Assembly: GCF_900110415.1 (NCBI RefSeq) | Contig: NZ_FODR01000001.1 | Span: 310,001 to 374,000 of the forward strand | Direction: 5' to 3' | Origin: Mucilaginibacter sp. OK283 | GTDB taxonomy: Bacteria; Bacteroidota; Bacteroidia; Sphingobacteriales; Sphingobacteriaceae | DNA: 64,000 bases | Shown here: positions 8,751 through 18,461 of the stretch, piece after piece | How the letters are laid out: each line of letters starts with the position of its first letter | Numbering within the stretch: the stretch's first letter is position 1 | Made by a program: the position numbers and the translations under genes | Notes under the pieces: model-generated | Told to the model about the DNA's origin: nothing | What the model saw: the letters and a program-made list of their open reading frames with translations, nothing else | Databases searched by the model: none

Positions 8751-8948
8751 TCAGGTTGCGCATTCGTCAATAGATAGATTATTAACATCCTCATAAGTCT
8801 TGGCAAATAAATAAAGAAAATTCAGTATTTGTTTTGTCTGGTCCTCGTTTGTTAGAATTCGATTTCGTTTCAATAATTTGATAGCTTGATTAACCGCAAC
8901 TTTTCTATTTGAATAAGTCGTGGGGCCTTTATAAAGCGGTCGATGCAC
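8751..8948 (-). CDS. small hypothetical protein (65 aa), GTG start
   Basis: A 65-residue frame with pattern VAVNQAIKLLKRNRILTNED, then QILNFLYLFAKTYED. The LLKxNxI…DExx…ILxFLYxxAK arrangement resembles a small helical protein family that I recall from Bacteroidota mobile elements, sometimes misnamed in databases as a PTS subunit. There is no ATG; the start would be GTG at 8948. It is isolated in a decayed region beside a tRNA gene, so it may be a remnant. Function unknown. Confidence 0.4.
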   Translation of the reverse strand: MHRPLYKGPTTYSNRKVAVNQAIKLLKRNRILTNEDQTKQILNFLYLFAKTYEDVNNLSIDECAT

Positions 8949-9063
8949 CTGTTAGTTATGATTTTTTTTTTAATTTAGTAAAATCGTCAAAGTCTATGTT
9001 GTCATAAACGAAGTATTTTCTAGCGTTTTACATTAGTAATTGTTGTTTTGGAATGTCATGTAA

Positions 9064-9186
9064 GATCGCTTTGCGTATATCACCTGGCTGCGAAAATTAT
9101 TGAAGGACGATCCGTTCATGGAGATCGTCAACAGCCGGGGTCACGGATACATTTTACGCCAATTACCTGCTGATTCCAAGATATAA
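9064..9186 (+). pseudogene. C-terminal fragment of an OmpR-type response regulator (winged helix)
   Basis: The frame between stops at 9061-9063 and 9184-9186 encodes AYITWLRKLLKDDP followed by MEIVNSRGHGYIL. This is the recognition helix and wing of an OmpR/PhoB DNA-binding domain (the family shows the pattern …RLRKKLxDDPxxxIxxVRGxGYxL). No start codon, receiver domain or first half of the winged helix is present, so it is a decayed or truncated remnant rather than a gene. It supports past rearrangement of this region. Confidence 0.65.
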
Positions 9187-9373
9187 TTTGTTTGGATATC
9201 AATAATTCCAAATCACATCGACGGGATTTCGCAGCCTTTAATAACGCCATGTTGAATAACATGCTGTAATACAGTCAATTATTTGATGGCATTGCATTTG
9301 AATATTTGAGCGCAGCCAGTGTGTTAGCATTTAACTACCGTCATTAGGACTACACACTCAAGATCGTGATCAC

Positions 9374-9649
9374 ATGGAAACTGTTGTATTTAACAAAAGG
9401 TCAACTGCCATCATCGATCTCCATGAAAGAGGTTACGAGGTCGATTTTGTAATAACCGATGGGGTTATCGCCTGTGTACAGGACAGGTCCTTGATCAAGG
9501 CCGAAGATTTTGAGATCACGGAAAAGTATTTGTTTATAGATGACTGTCGTCTTGAAAGTAATTGCTTGATTTTTGCAGTCCACATTATTGACAGCGATAC
9601 TAAAGGAATATTGATGGCCTCCTACCATCATAGCCAGAATATCTCTTAA
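9374..9649 (+). CDS. small conserved Bacteroidota protein (91 aa)
   Basis: 91 residues without signal or membrane segment. The layout (an N-terminal helix with LHERGYEVDF, then IKAEDFEITEKYLFIDDC, then a C-terminal strand IFAVHIIDSDTKGILMASY) matches a small family common in Bacteroidota, whose members I recall being labelled phosphoribosylpyrophosphate synthetase by error propagation. It is far too short to be that enzyme. The stop is 14 nt before the AraC regulator on the same strand, so the two are probably co-transcribed. Function unknown. Confidence 0.6.
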   Translation: METVVFNKRSTAIIDLHERGYEVDFVITDGVIACVQDRSLIKAEDFEITEKYLFIDDCRLESNCLIFAVHIIDSDTKGILMASYHHSQNIS

Positions 9650-9663
9650 CGGATTTTTAAGTC

Positions 9664-10566
9664 ATGAAAATTAGAAGTTTTAATCCAGGCGACGCCGTAG
9701 CGGAAATGCTAATGCCCGAGATACATGTCAGTCATTTTACGAACATTGAGGCTGCCGATCCGGTAAATTTGCCGCACCGCGATGCAGACTACATGTTATT
9801 GTTTCAGAAAAAAGGCTATTTCAGTTTGATGGTTGATGACGATCTCATTGAAATGCACGACCGGTCGGTGTATTTTATTTTACCCGGCCAATTACGTTAT
9901 CATGTTGATTCGCAAACAGAAAGCTGGATTTTGGCCGTAAACGCTTCTTTTTTACAAGAAGGCCTCCGGTTAAAGCTCAATGAACATTATTACGGAAAAA
10001 AGCCGGTCCCGCTGTCACAAAAGAAAGCAGAAAGATTTACACAATGTATGCGTTTTTTGGCTGAAGACCTTCAGCACCCGCTTTATAAATTTAGCGGATT
10101 GGCGGTAAGAAAGGGGTTGATCGATGTTATTTCGGGTATGATCACGGAAGAATATGCGGTGGGAACTTCAGATCGGCAAGGGGAACATAGCCGCTTCGCT
10201 GCTATTACACGCGAATTTAAGGAACTGCTGCTAAATAATTTTAAGAAGATGAAAAAGCCGGCGGAATACGCAGATGCTTTAAGCTTATCTACACCCTATC
10301 TGAATCAGGTAATCAAAGCGTCAACCGGGTTCAATGTAAGCTTTTGGATCCAAAAAATGATTATGAATGAGGCCAGGGTGCTGCTGTCTGCTTCCCTGAA
10401 ACCCATTAAAGAGATCGCTCATGAATTAGGTTATACTGATCAGGCCTATTTTTCGCGGTTGTTTTCCAGGACGCAAAAGATATCGCCACAAGGGTACCGA
10501 TTGATAAAGCAGGCACAATTACCCTGGACCGGGAAAAAAAATAAAAAGACATTGTTCTCCGGATAG
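9664..10566 (+). CDS. AraC-family transcriptional regulator
   Basis: 300 residues. Residues 1-150 form a cupin-like sensing domain (DADYMLLFQKKGYFSLMVDD, YFILPGQLRYHV), and about 190-295 hold the two helix-turn-helix motifs of AraC: LSLSTPYLNQVIKASTGFNV and then IKEIAHELGYTDQAYFSRLF with FSRTQKISPQGYR. It probably senses a small molecule and controls neighbouring transport or stress genes. The only co-directional neighbour is the 91-residue gene just upstream; the histidine kinase gene downstream converges on it with 30 nt between. Confidence 0.9.
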   Translation: MKIRSFNPGDAVAEMLMPEIHVSHFTNIEAADPVNLPHRDADYMLLFQKKGYFSLMVDDDLIEMHDRSVYFILPGQLRYHVDSQTESWILAVNASFLQEGLRLKLNEHYYGKKPVPLSQKKAERFTQCMRFLAEDLQHPLYKFSGLAVRKGLIDVISGMITEEYAVGTSDRQGEHSRFAAITREFKELLLNNFKKMKKPAEYADALSLSTPYLNQVIKASTGFNVSFWIQKMIMNEARVLLSASLKPIKEIAHELGYTDQAYFSRLFSRTQKISPQGYRLIKQAQLPWTGKKNKKTLFSG

Positions 10567-10596
10567 GATCTGCCATAGCTACGCCAAAATCGCCTT

Positions 10597-12921
10597 TTAA
10601 TTCATGTCTAAATCCGGCAAATGATCCAAAGCCAGATCCAAATTAATTTCTTCCTGCCGCCGATCATTGTCACACACCACAACAATTCGTGTTCCGGAGG
10701 CATTTTTGAAGGTTATTTTTGCGTCTATATCCTCACATAGACCCCGCATTAAATTCAATCCCATGCCGCTGTTTTTTTTAGTTTTCACCTGGTTGTCCAT
10801 CCCTTTACCATTATCCGCTATTTCCAACCTGATTTGTTCCTTAATCATTCCGAAAGCAACATAAACCTCACCATTTTTTCGGTTTGGGAACGCATATTTA
10901 AATGCGTTTGTCACTGCTTCATTTACAATAAGGGCTAATGGGAGTGCCAGGGAAACATCTATCATTAATTCTTCGACACTGATCCTGATATTGACTTGAG
11001 TTGGCCCTTGAAAGCTATCCTTGATATGTTCGATCAGCTGTGGCAGATACAGGCTCATATTAACCGACTTTAACTTTGATGATTCGATCAATTGCTCATG
11101 TACCAAAGACATAGCATATATACGGTGACGGCTGATGTTTACAGCATCGAAGGCTTCCCCTTCGAGAATTGCTGCCTGATTTTCCAATAATAATATAACC
11201 GACTGAAGGTTGTTCTTTACACGGTGGTTAACCTCTTTGAACAATAGGTCCTTTAATGATATTAATTCGTCTTTATCTTTTAATAGCTCGTTTTTATCCA
11301 TTATCAGCTGTTGAAGGACATTGTTTTTATTGTCGATCTCCTCTTTTTGAAGCGTAAGCAAAGCATTGCTGTGTTGCTTCAATCTATAACGGCTGTAGAT
11401 CAGACCGGTGATTATCAAAAGCATCGCAGATCCGCAAATAGTCACCTTCTGAATAAGTTGGTTACGCTTTAGTTTGATCTCCTTTATTTGTGCATCCATG
11501 GTGAGCGAGTCGATATGCCTGTTTTTTTCCAGTGTTTCATTTTCCATATCCAGCAGGAATATCTGATAGGCTTTTACTTTGTTATAGGCGGAATCCCTGA
11601 TCTCCTGGTCTTTAAAGAAAGTTCCAACGTCGGACCTTGACCTTCGATCCAGTTTAACTAGCTTATAATACCGGTCATCGGCCGCCGTAATTTCTTCCAC
11701 ATATTTTAATTGATGTGCCAAGGCAGCATATAGATCTGTATAATGGAGAGCCAGCTTCAGCTGTTTAGTCTCGGAGTAATAATAGGCGAGCGCATTATAG
11801 GCATCCATGATCACTGCGGGATTATTCGGCGGAATTACCGGAAGCAGTTTCTTTAATTCTTTTACATAATGACCGGCCTGAGAGAATTGTTTAGCAAAGA
11901 CCAGACTATTCAGAAAATCCACGTTTACAGATAATTTATCAAAATCACTGCTGGCTACGCTTTTCAATTCATTAAGGACCCCTAAAGCTTGGGGAAGCCG
12001 GTTACTGTGCGTATACGCAAAAGCTAGTGCCGACGAAGCCATCTTGACGCACCATGTTTCGTTGTAACGTTTTGCCATCTTCAATACCTTGATGGAATAA
12101 GGAATTGCCCGGTCATAATCTCCGGCTTTTATATAAGTGGAAGCGATCAAATGCTGTATGTAAACGACCTGCATGGTAGTATCGTTGACCTCTTTAGCCG
12201 TTTTTACGGCTAAAAGATCGTATTTTAACGCATTGGTATAATCACCTATAGCCATTGATATCCTGCCAATGTTCCAATAGATACCTTCAACCGTTCTTCG
12301 GCTTACACCTTTTCCCAGATTTAAAGCTTCGAACAGTAATTTTAGCCCTTCCGTCGATCGTCCCGCCTGGGTCAGCATATCTGCGTTTTGTGTCAGCAAA
12401 AATGAAAGCCAGAGGTTATTCCTGTTTTTCCTGAATATGGCAATAGCCTTGTTAATGTAAGATATCCTGCTCCGAAGTGAGACAGGATCAGAAGTCGGGT
12501 AGTACTGTGCTATAAGATGATACGACCTTGCCTCACCATCACTATTATTGTGCATTTTAGAAAAGGCAAGTGCGTTTTGAGCGATTTTTAAACCCGTTTC
12601 CCGGTCATTTCGATGATAAAACGTTTCTGCACTAAGGAGGATAGCATTAATTATTCCGAAATCATAGTTAAGTCGATGGCTGAGAACTGCAGCCTGATCC
12701 GCAAATTTTTTCGCCGAATCAATGTCCCTTTCTCCTTTCGTGGCTTTTAAAAGCATTAAATGTCCTAAGGCGAGTTGTAACTTGACTGTATTGGTATCAT
12801 TCGTGCTTACGGAGAGTTTTTGCCTTAATACGGGCAAAGGCAATTCGTCAAAGCCGCTTGTTTGTGCAAAAGATGATTTGACAAAAAATAGCAGAAGTAT
12901 AAACAGTTGGCACTTTTTCAT
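10597..12921 (-). CDS. TPR-containing sensor histidine kinase, HisKA_2 type
   Basis: 774 residues with signal peptide MKKCQLFILLLFFVKSSFAQ. A long periplasmic part of tetratricopeptide-like helices (about 40-430) is followed by a transmembrane helix near 489-510 (VTICGSAMLLIITGLIY), a coiled coil, then a HisKA_2 dimerisation box FKEVNHRVKNNLQSV with the phosphoacceptor probably His566. The ATPase domain shows the N box NEAVTNAFKYAF, the G1 box DNGKGM and the G2 box GMGLNLM. TPR sensors with this kinase type are frequent in Bacteroidota, and the cognate regulator is often encoded elsewhere, as none lies next to it. The ligand is unknown. Confidence 0.92.
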   Translation of the reverse strand: MKKCQLFILLLFFVKSSFAQTSGFDELPLPVLRQKLSVSTNDTNTVKLQLALGHLMLLKATKGERDIDSAKKFADQAAVLSHRLNYDFGIINAILLSAETFYHRNDRETGLKIAQNALAFSKMHNNSDGEARSYHLIAQYYPTSDPVSLRSRISYINKAIAIFRKNRNNLWLSFLLTQNADMLTQAGRSTEGLKLLFEALNLGKGVSRRTVEGIYWNIGRISMAIGDYTNALKYDLLAVKTAKEVNDTTMQVVYIQHLIASTYIKAGDYDRAIPYSIKVLKMAKRYNETWCVKMASSALAFAYTHSNRLPQALGVLNELKSVASSDFDKLSVNVDFLNSLVFAKQFSQAGHYVKELKKLLPVIPPNNPAVIMDAYNALAYYYSETKQLKLALHYTDLYAALAHQLKYVEEITAADDRYYKLVKLDRRSRSDVGTFFKDQEIRDSAYNKVKAYQIFLLDMENETLEKNRHIDSLTMDAQIKEIKLKRNQLIQKVTICGSAMLLIITGLIYSRYRLKQHSNALLTLQKEEIDNKNNVLQQLIMDKNELLKDKDELISLKDLLFKEVNHRVKNNLQSVILLLENQAAILEGEAFDAVNISRHRIYAMSLVHEQLIESSKLKSVNMSLYLPQLIEHIKDSFQGPTQVNIRISVEELMIDVSLALPLALIVNEAVTNAFKYAFPNRKNGEVYVAFGMIKEQIRLEIADNGKGMDNQVKTKKNSGMGLNLMRGLCEDIDAKITFKNASGTRIVVVCDNDRRQEEINLDLALDHLPDLDMN

Positions 12922-13320
12922 AAAGGTATCTGTAACAAATGTTCATCAACAGCATAAATCTATAGATGAAAATACACATTAACAACATCAATTTTTTTAA
13001 AAAAATTGGCAGCTATTTACCCGCCATTTTATTGCGGGACCTGTAAAACACAACAGGGCGATGAAAAGTGCATTGATAACAGCCACTATTAAGCCGGCAA
13101 GAGAATAATATAAATAAATGCTCAATAAATAAGTATTCCATAACGCTTCCAGTCAGGCAATCATCGGTTACTATTACGGGAAAATATTTACGTTCTTCTC
13201 AGGGATCGGTGCAAAATTACCGGGCTGGAGGTGTTAAAATATCAGGTACTGTTGCCGAAGTTATGAAAGTATGGCGAAAAAGGACAGGCCCGGCTAGCAC
13301 AGGGCCCAACGTAGTTTAGC
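12922..13320. other. intergenic region with possible decayed membrane-protein frame
   Basis: About 400 bp with no intact gene. On the minus strand, around 13010-13120, one frame reads LAGLIVAVINALFIALLCFTG and ends in KWRVNSCQFF before a stop. It is a hydrophobic helix that resembles the last helix of PepSY-type membrane proteins but has no start. The plus strand near 13150 has another short open frame. Both are probably remnants. Confidence 0.3.
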
Positions 13321-13803
13321 TTAATGATCGTGCAATGCGGTGAGATTTGAATTAAAAATATCCCTGTACATTTTCCAGCCATTACGGGTCTTTTTCCAGA
13401 CAACCAGGTATTTACCTTTATCTATTGTCTGTTCCTTTTCATCCTTTAGCTCATAAAGGCCTTCTTCATTGATCATATTGATGCTTCGCCCAAATAAGCC
13501 GGTTGTATGCAATGAGACTTTTCGGATGCCATGTTCATACCCGTTATTGAAGAATGATAAAAAGCCCTGTGGCGTACTAATACTTATTGAATTGGGTGGC
13601 ATGATAGCGCCGTCAGCGGCATACCTGTTTACTACTAAGGCTGCATTGTGTGTCTCAAAACCCTTACTGTACAACTGGTTGGATGCGTTGATCTCTACAG
13701 CGATGTTATCCATATCATGGTGTTTCGCCTTTTGTGCATTACCTGCCTGATTAAGCGTTATGCAGAGCGCCAATAAGCTTATACTTTTTCTGAAGAACCT
13801 CAT
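13321..13803 (-). CDS. secreted SnoaL/DUF4440-like (NTF2-fold) protein
   Basis: 160 residues with signal peptide ending QAGNAQ. The body shows an NTF2-like pattern: helix INASNQLYSKGFETHNA, then VNRYAADGAIMPPNSISIS, then strands around EGLYELKDEKEQTIDKGKYLVVWKKTRNGWKMYRDIF. The ending W…K…G.WK…D.(F/W)NS is characteristic of the DUF4440 group of small periplasmic proteins of unknown activity. It stands alone between the kinase and the large sigma-54 activator, on the same strand as both. No sigma-54-type promoter is seen in front of it. Confidence 0.75.
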   Translation of the reverse strand: MRFFRKSISLLALCITLNQAGNAQKAKHHDMDNIAVEINASNQLYSKGFETHNAALVVNRYAADGAIMPPNSISISTPQGFLSFFNNGYEHGIRKVSLHTTGLFGRSINMINEEGLYELKDEKEQTIDKGKYLVVWKKTRNGWKMYRDIFNSNLTALHDH

Positions 13804-13984
13804 AAATTATATATTAATGTTCGGCCAAATTAGTATTCATCTCAGATAAGGACAATGGATAAATAGTAGTTCTTGTTGGATTTTTACAACACTTACGCTT
13901 ATGATATGCCCGCTGCCGCAAACCGAACCAGGCCCTTAGTTGGAAATACATGAGCTATGGTAATGTACGATGAACCCTGCCGGT

Positions 13985-16633
13985 TTATTCAATAGTGGGA
14001 TTTTTAACGATCCCAAGTTTCCTCATTTTGGAATTCAATGTAGATGCAGGCAGTTTCAATAACGCCGCCGCGCCACCTTTCCCTGATATTTTTCCGCCGC
14101 AGCGCCGTAAAACATCATTGATATGCTGCTTCTCAACGTCGGCTAAGTTTGTTATAACCTGGGCCTGTCCGATATCATGTTGTTCGTTTACATCAGGCAG
14201 GTAAATCTCATTTAATATCTTGCTATTTGAAAGCAGTACGCTTCGCTCAATCATATGTTCAAGCTCCCGAACGTTGCCTGGCCAGTTGTAAGCTTTAAGT
14301 TCATTCTTTACGGCGCCCGATATTCCGGTTACTTTACAAAAATGGTTCTTGTTATACCTGGTTAAGAAAAAGTGTGCAAGGAATGGAATGTCCTCCCGCC
14401 GCTCCCGCAGTGGAGGTATCAGGATAGGAAAAACGTTCAACCGGTAATAAAGATCTGAACGGAACCTTCCGGCCCCCACTTCGGCAAAAAGGTTGCGATT
14501 TGTTGCAGCAATTATGCGGACGTCGACTTTGATGGAGACTTTTCCTCCCAGCCTTTCGAATTCCCGTTCCTGGATCACGCGTAACAATTTCACCTGAACT
14601 TCTAATGGTAATTCGCCGATCTCATCTAAGAAGAGTGTGCCGTTGTGAGCGAGTTCAAACTTGCCTATCCGTCTTTCAAAAGCTCCTGTAAATGCGCCTC
14701 GTTCGTATCCGAAAAGCTCGGATTCAATTAGAGTTACCGGAAGTGCGGCACAATTCACTTTTACCATCAATTTGTTTTTTCGGGGTGATGATTCATGAAT
14801 CCCCCGTGCGATCAGTTCTTTACCTGTTCCTGTTTCACCTTGGATGAGTACTGTAGCATTCGAATGAGCCACCAATGACATTAATTGATATACCCGCTGC
14901 ATAGGCGCGCTTGTTCCAATAATATCCGAGAAGTTGTAAATTGAGCGTATTTGCTCTTGCAAATGTTCGTTTTCTACTTCGAGTTGCTGTCTATATTTAA
15001 TGAGCTGTTCATTTGCAATGATATTTGACATCGCTATTGAAATCTGTGCGCACATACTGTCGATCATTTCGACATCGGGTTCGTCCGAATCGACCCAAAA
15101 GATCCCCAATTTTCTGGTTCCTGTTTTTAAAGGGGTCGCTACACACTTTTCTACATCCATGCTTCTCCAAAAGTGAAAGTATGATGGCGCTTTGCCACTA
15201 TCGATCCAATCTTGCAGTTTATAAACGATAGTCTCGTTGCCGGCTAGAACGGCATCAGATATGCCGTCCGCTATCGGATAGACAGCGTCAAGCACAAAAT
15301 GATGTCCCAATTCTTCAATGGCCCTTTTTACGTGATGGTCGAAGAGAAAAAGGCTCATTGTTTTTTCATCTTCATTTATTCCGCGAATGACGAATCTCGA
15401 TATGTTTGATAATTGGCTCACAGCTTTCTCTATTGCCATGGTCAGATCATCTTTGTTACGGACTGCTGCAATGTCGTGGCTGAATGAAAGCAATAGCGCA
15501 TTCTGCTTTTCTTTGCGCTCAAGGTTTTCATTAACCAGAATATTTGAAATAGCGGTGGATAAATGACGCGATATGCACTGAATGATTTGCCTGTCAGCCG
15601 GATCGAATACATTTTGTCTATATGATATCAGGATGAGGCCGAAGTTCGGCTCATTCCCTTCTGAAAGTATTTTCAGCATGATTTCACCACCTTTTTCGAC
15701 ATCGGCAGAGTTAAGGCATGGAGGAGCACAATCAAATTCAAAATTTTCGACATTGATGATTACCGGAATGGTTGTATCTGCTGCCTGGTCCCAGATGCCT
15801 TCACTGGCCAGATTTGCGCGGATCCAGTCTAATAAATCCGGGTGGGAAGTTAAACTGGTCAGGAAAATGCATTCGTTGCGATTTTCAGGGGCAATCGCTG
15901 TGATCAGAAACTCGTCAAAATGAAAAAGATTCTTGAGGTCGCGCTCAATAACGCTGTTCAAACCTTCACGCGTTCGTACTTCGGAAAGGTCATGACTAAA
16001 CGTTAAAAGCAGTTCGTTGATCCATCCCCGTGGATCCAGCATTTCATGAATAATGGTGTTCGATACTGCGTAGGCAAGTTCTGTTGAAAGATGATCGATA
16101 ACATGGATAAACCTTTCACCGAATGACCCTGCTTTTTTCGACCAGAAATAGCAAATCCCTAACATTCCATTTTTAATCTTTAGGGGTGTGACTAATACTT
16201 CCCGGAGGCCATAATCATAATTAACCTGGAGCCAGAATGGAATGGATTCGGACTTAACAATGTCATTCAAAGAAACTACAAAACTTTTGTCTGCCAATAT
16301 CGCATCACGTACAATGATATCGTCCAACGGCGCCCTTGCGTTTGATAATGCCTTAAATTCACTCAGGTTTCTGCCACTTGTCTTTTGATTAAAAAAAAAG
16401 GGAAAGTATGTGTTCGTATGGTGATCGACCGAATGGATACTGACGCTTGTAAATTCATTTAGGCGCAGCATCGATGTGGCCAGCAGGTTAAGAAGATCAT
16501 TACGTTCGCGGACTGCTGCGATTCTCTTTCTTAGTTCCGGGACAAAATTTGAGTAGTTTTCTTTCTTGTCATCTATAAACGCTTTCATTATGAAATTTTT
16601 TTGAAGGATGCTTCCGGAAGGCGTTGGGTTCAT
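13985..16633 (-). CDS. sigma-54-dependent transcriptional activator with tandem GAF-like sensor domains
   Basis: About 882 residues. The N-terminal 560 residues contain three GAF-like segments (each opens with an LL.SFSHDL/FSHDIA…VR.(K/R)…L helix), as in FhlA-like activators. The AAA+ domain has Walker A GETGTGKE, an intact GAFTGA sigma-54 contact loop, Walker [13 protein letters not shown], and sensor parts RLNVFPILIPPLRERR. A Fis-type helix-turn-helix ends the protein (GGAAALLKLPASTLNSKMRKLG). It would hydrolyse ATP to open sigma-54 promoter complexes after sensing an intracellular signal. ATG at 16633 is the first in frame; a TTG at 16678 would add 15 residues. It is preceded by its own sigma-54-like promoter and divergent from the second activator. 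Confidence 0.92.
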   Translation of the reverse strand: MNPTPSGSILQKNFIMKAFIDDKKENYSNFVPELRKRIAAVRERNDLLNLLATSMLRLNEFTSVSIHSVDHHTNTYFPFFFNQKTSGRNLSEFKALSNARAPLDDIIVRDAILADKSFVVSLNDIVKSESIPFWLQVNYDYGLREVLVTPLKIKNGMLGICYFWSKKAGSFGERFIHVIDHLSTELAYAVSNTIIHEMLDPRGWINELLLTFSHDLSEVRTREGLNSVIERDLKNLFHFDEFLITAIAPENRNECIFLTSLTSHPDLLDWIRANLASEGIWDQAADTTIPVIINVENFEFDCAPPCLNSADVEKGGEIMLKILSEGNEPNFGLILISYRQNVFDPADRQIIQCISRHLSTAISNILVNENLERKEKQNALLLSFSHDIAAVRNKDDLTMAIEKAVSQLSNISRFVIRGINEDEKTMSLFLFDHHVKRAIEELGHHFVLDAVYPIADGISDAVLAGNETIVYKLQDWIDSGKAPSYFHFWRSMDVEKCVATPLKTGTRKLGIFWVDSDEPDVEMIDSMCAQISIAMSNIIANEQLIKYRQQLEVENEHLQEQIRSIYNFSDIIGTSAPMQRVYQLMSLVAHSNATVLIQGETGTGKELIARGIHESSPRKNKLMVKVNCAALPVTLIESELFGYERGAFTGAFERRIGKFELAHNGTLFLDEIGELPLEVQVKLLRVIQEREFERLGGKVSIKVDVRIIAATNRNLFAEVGAGRFRSDLYYRLNVFPILIPPLRERREDIPFLAHFFLTRYNKNHFCKVTGISGAVKNELKAYNWPGNVRELEHMIERSVLLSNSKILNEIYLPDVNEQHDIGQAQVITNLADVEKQHINDVLRRCGGKISGKGGAAALLKLPASTLNSKMRKLGIVKNPTIE

Positions 16634-16708
16634 ATCCGCTTTTGCGTTTTCCAATCCATTTTCATTCAGTTTTTGCAAAAAAAAATATATCTATTCCGAT
16701 ATAATTTT

Positions 16709-16725
16709 TGCAAACAGTATGCCCC
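16709..16725 (-). promoter_or_regulatory. sigma-54 promoter upstream of the large activator
   Basis: On the minus strand the sequence is GGGGCATACTGTTTGCA: GG and GC are exactly 10 nt apart, with -24 GGCA and -12 TTTGCA (consensus TTGGCACG-N4-TTGCA). The start site would lie about 65 nt before the ATG at 16633, so the activator may be autoregulated. Confidence 0.6.
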
Positions 16726-16783
16726 TGCATATGTAATTGATTATCAGATTTTTACCATTTATCGGAATGAATGATTTGGTGAT

Positions 16784-16817
16784 ATAGCACTAAACTCGAT
16801 GAGCCGTTTAGTGCTAT
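16784..16817. promoter_or_regulatory. 12-bp perfect inverted repeat between divergent sigma-54 activators
   Basis: ATAGCACTAAAC (16784-16795) and GTTTAGTGCTAT (16806-16817) pair perfectly around a 10-nt centre. It lies 60-90 bp upstream of the sigma-54 promoter at 16709-16725, where an enhancer (upstream activating sequence) is expected. It has no strong T tail towards either gene, so an activator-binding site is more likely than a terminator. Confidence 0.5.
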
Positions 16818-17011
16818 TTGAACAAATGGCCGAATCGACTTATATAAGTGATTTGAAAAGTGCTTCCGGATAAAATCAGAGTTTTATATAATTGCTTGAA
16901 AATTCTTAATATTACTTGATAATTAAGCTACTGGTGGTTAAAATATCGTTGAAACAGATGCTTTCACCTGAGTGAGCCCGGTCCTATTTAAGAATTAAAG
17001 AATTTATCAGG

Positions 17012-18415
17012 ATGAAATACAAGGCTAAAATTCTGATCGTAGAAGATCAATATATGGAAGCTAACAATCTTGAAGTGATGTTGAAGCGGGCGGATTATCG
17101 TGTGTGTACGGTTGCCCGCTCTGTTTCAGCGGCCGTTAAAATAATTGAAAAAGAAAATCCTGATCTCGTCCTCCTCGACATCCAGCTAAAAGGCAAATTA
17201 AGTGGGATCGATTTGGCAAAACTGCTGTCGCGGAAAAATATTGCTTTCATTTACCTATCGGGAAATTCCAAGCAGCAATTTCTAGATGCTGCAAAAATTA
17301 CCCGTCCGTATGGATTCCTGGCAAAACCTTTTCGTGAAAAGGATATACTCATTATGCTTGAAGTTGCCCTATACACACATAAAGAAAATCTTGCGTTAAC
17401 CCAGCAACGTCTGAATCCATCGGCGGTCGAAGGAGGCAATAACCACGTCTTTTCTGACATGATCGGGCATTCAAACCCAATGCTTACGCTGCAACAGCAC
17501 ATGAGACGCATTGCTACATCAGAGGTTTCTGTACTGATTTTTGGTGAAAGCGGAACCGGTAAGGAATTGATAGCACGCAATATTCATTTGATGTCCAACC
17601 GCGCCAGGCAGGCCCTGGTATCCGTCAATTGCGCGGCATTGCCTCCAAGCCTGATTGAATCAGAACTTTTTGGCCACGAAAAAGGCGCTTTTACCAGTGC
17701 ACTGGATAAACGAATCGGCCGTTTCGAGCAGGCAGAAGGTGGAACGATCTTCCTGGACGAAATCGGCGAATTACCGCTGGATGTTCAAAGTAAGTTTTTG
17801 AGAGTTTTGCAGGAGAAAGAAATTGAGGTAATAGGGGGAAAGAATAAGAAGGTTAATGTCCGTGTAATTGCGGCTACAAATCGCAATTTGCAGGAAGACG
17901 TAGTTACAGGAAGATTCCGGGCAGATCTTTATTACCGGCTGAATGTTTTCCCGCTGGTTTCACCGCCGTTGCGTGAAAGAAAGCAAGACCTCCCATTACT
18001 GATAAACCATTTTATAACCAAACTAAGTAAAATTGAAAATAGTAATGTTACCGGCGTAAGTGAACAGGCAATGCAGGAGGTCCTGAATTATGATTGGCCG
18101 GGAAATGTGCGTGAGCTCGAAAACCTGGTTCATCGAAGCATCTTATTGAGTACAGAACCGATAATATCTACATTCGGAACGCTTATGGAACAACCAGGCA
18201 GGCCAATTGCAGAAAGTGGCTACATGAGAACGATAGAGGAGGTGGAGAGGGAACATATTATAGCTGTTTTAGAAAAGTGCAATTGGAAGGTGTACGGACC
18301 TGGGGGAGCCGCCGAAATATTAGGTATAAAAGTACCTACGCTTAATTCCCGGCTGAAGAAACTGAGTATAGAAAAGGCCGGGCTGAAAAAGAACAGTAAA
18401 TCCTATAAAAATTAA
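17012..18415 (+). CDS. NtrC-family response regulator (receiver + sigma-54 AAA+ + Fis HTH)
   Basis: 467 residues. Residues 5-125 form a receiver domain with acidic pocket E11/D12 and phosphoacceptor Asp56 ([10 protein letters not shown]). From about 150 to 385 is the AAA+ activator: Walker A GESGTGKE, Walker [13 protein letters not shown], sensor [20 protein letters not shown]. The C-terminal helix-turn-helix is [21 protein letters not shown]. The sigma-54 contact loop reads GAFTSA instead of GAFTGA, a conservative variant. No histidine kinase sits beside it; the TPR kinase 4 kb away is a possible partner. It ends in a hairpin terminator that overlaps its stop codon. Confidence 0.93.
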   Translation: MKYKAKILIVEDQYMEANNLEVMLKRADYRVCTVARSVSAAVKIIEKENPDLVLLDIQLKGKLSGIDLAKLLSRKNIAFIYLSGNSKQQFLDAAKITRPYGFLAKPFREKDILIMLEVALYTHKENLALTQQRLNPSAVEGGNNHVFSDMIGHSNPMLTLQQHMRRIATSEVSVLIFGESGTGKELIARNIHLMSNRARQALVSVNCAALPPSLIESELFGHEKGAFTSALDKRIGRFEQAEGGTIFLDEIGELPLDVQSKFLRVLQEKEIEVIGGKNKKVNVRVIAATNRNLQEDVVTGRFRADLYYRLNVFPLVSPPLRERKQDLPLLINHFITKLSKIENSNVTGVSEQAMQEVLNYDWPGNVRELENLVHRSILLSTEPIISTFGTLMEQPGRPIAESGYMRTIEEVEREHIIAVLEKCNWKVYGPGGAAEILGIKVPTLNSRLKKLSIEKAGLKKNSKSYKN

Positions 18416-18449
18416 AAGAGACCATATTTAGCGGTCTCTTTTAATTTTT
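18407..18449. terminator. bidirectional terminator between convergent genes
   Basis: A 17-bp perfect stem: 18407-18423 (AAAAATTAAAAGAGACC) pairs with 18433-18449, with a 9-nt loop. A/T ends on both sides let it work for both the response regulator (+) and the hydrolase operon (-). Confidence 0.9.
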
Positions 18450-18461
18450 ATACTGATGTTA

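Larger units (their letters stand above)
8595..9373. other. AT-rich, decayed intergenic region after tRNA-Arg
   Basis: Nearly 800 bp with no full-length gene. It holds the small GTG-start reading frame at 8751-8948 (-), a headless winged-helix fragment at 9064-9186 (+), and a small perfect palindrome CATGTT-GAAT-AACATG at 9248-9263. Base composition is lower in GC than the metG side. It reads as degraded mobile or accessory DNA next to a tRNA gene. Confidence 0.5.
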
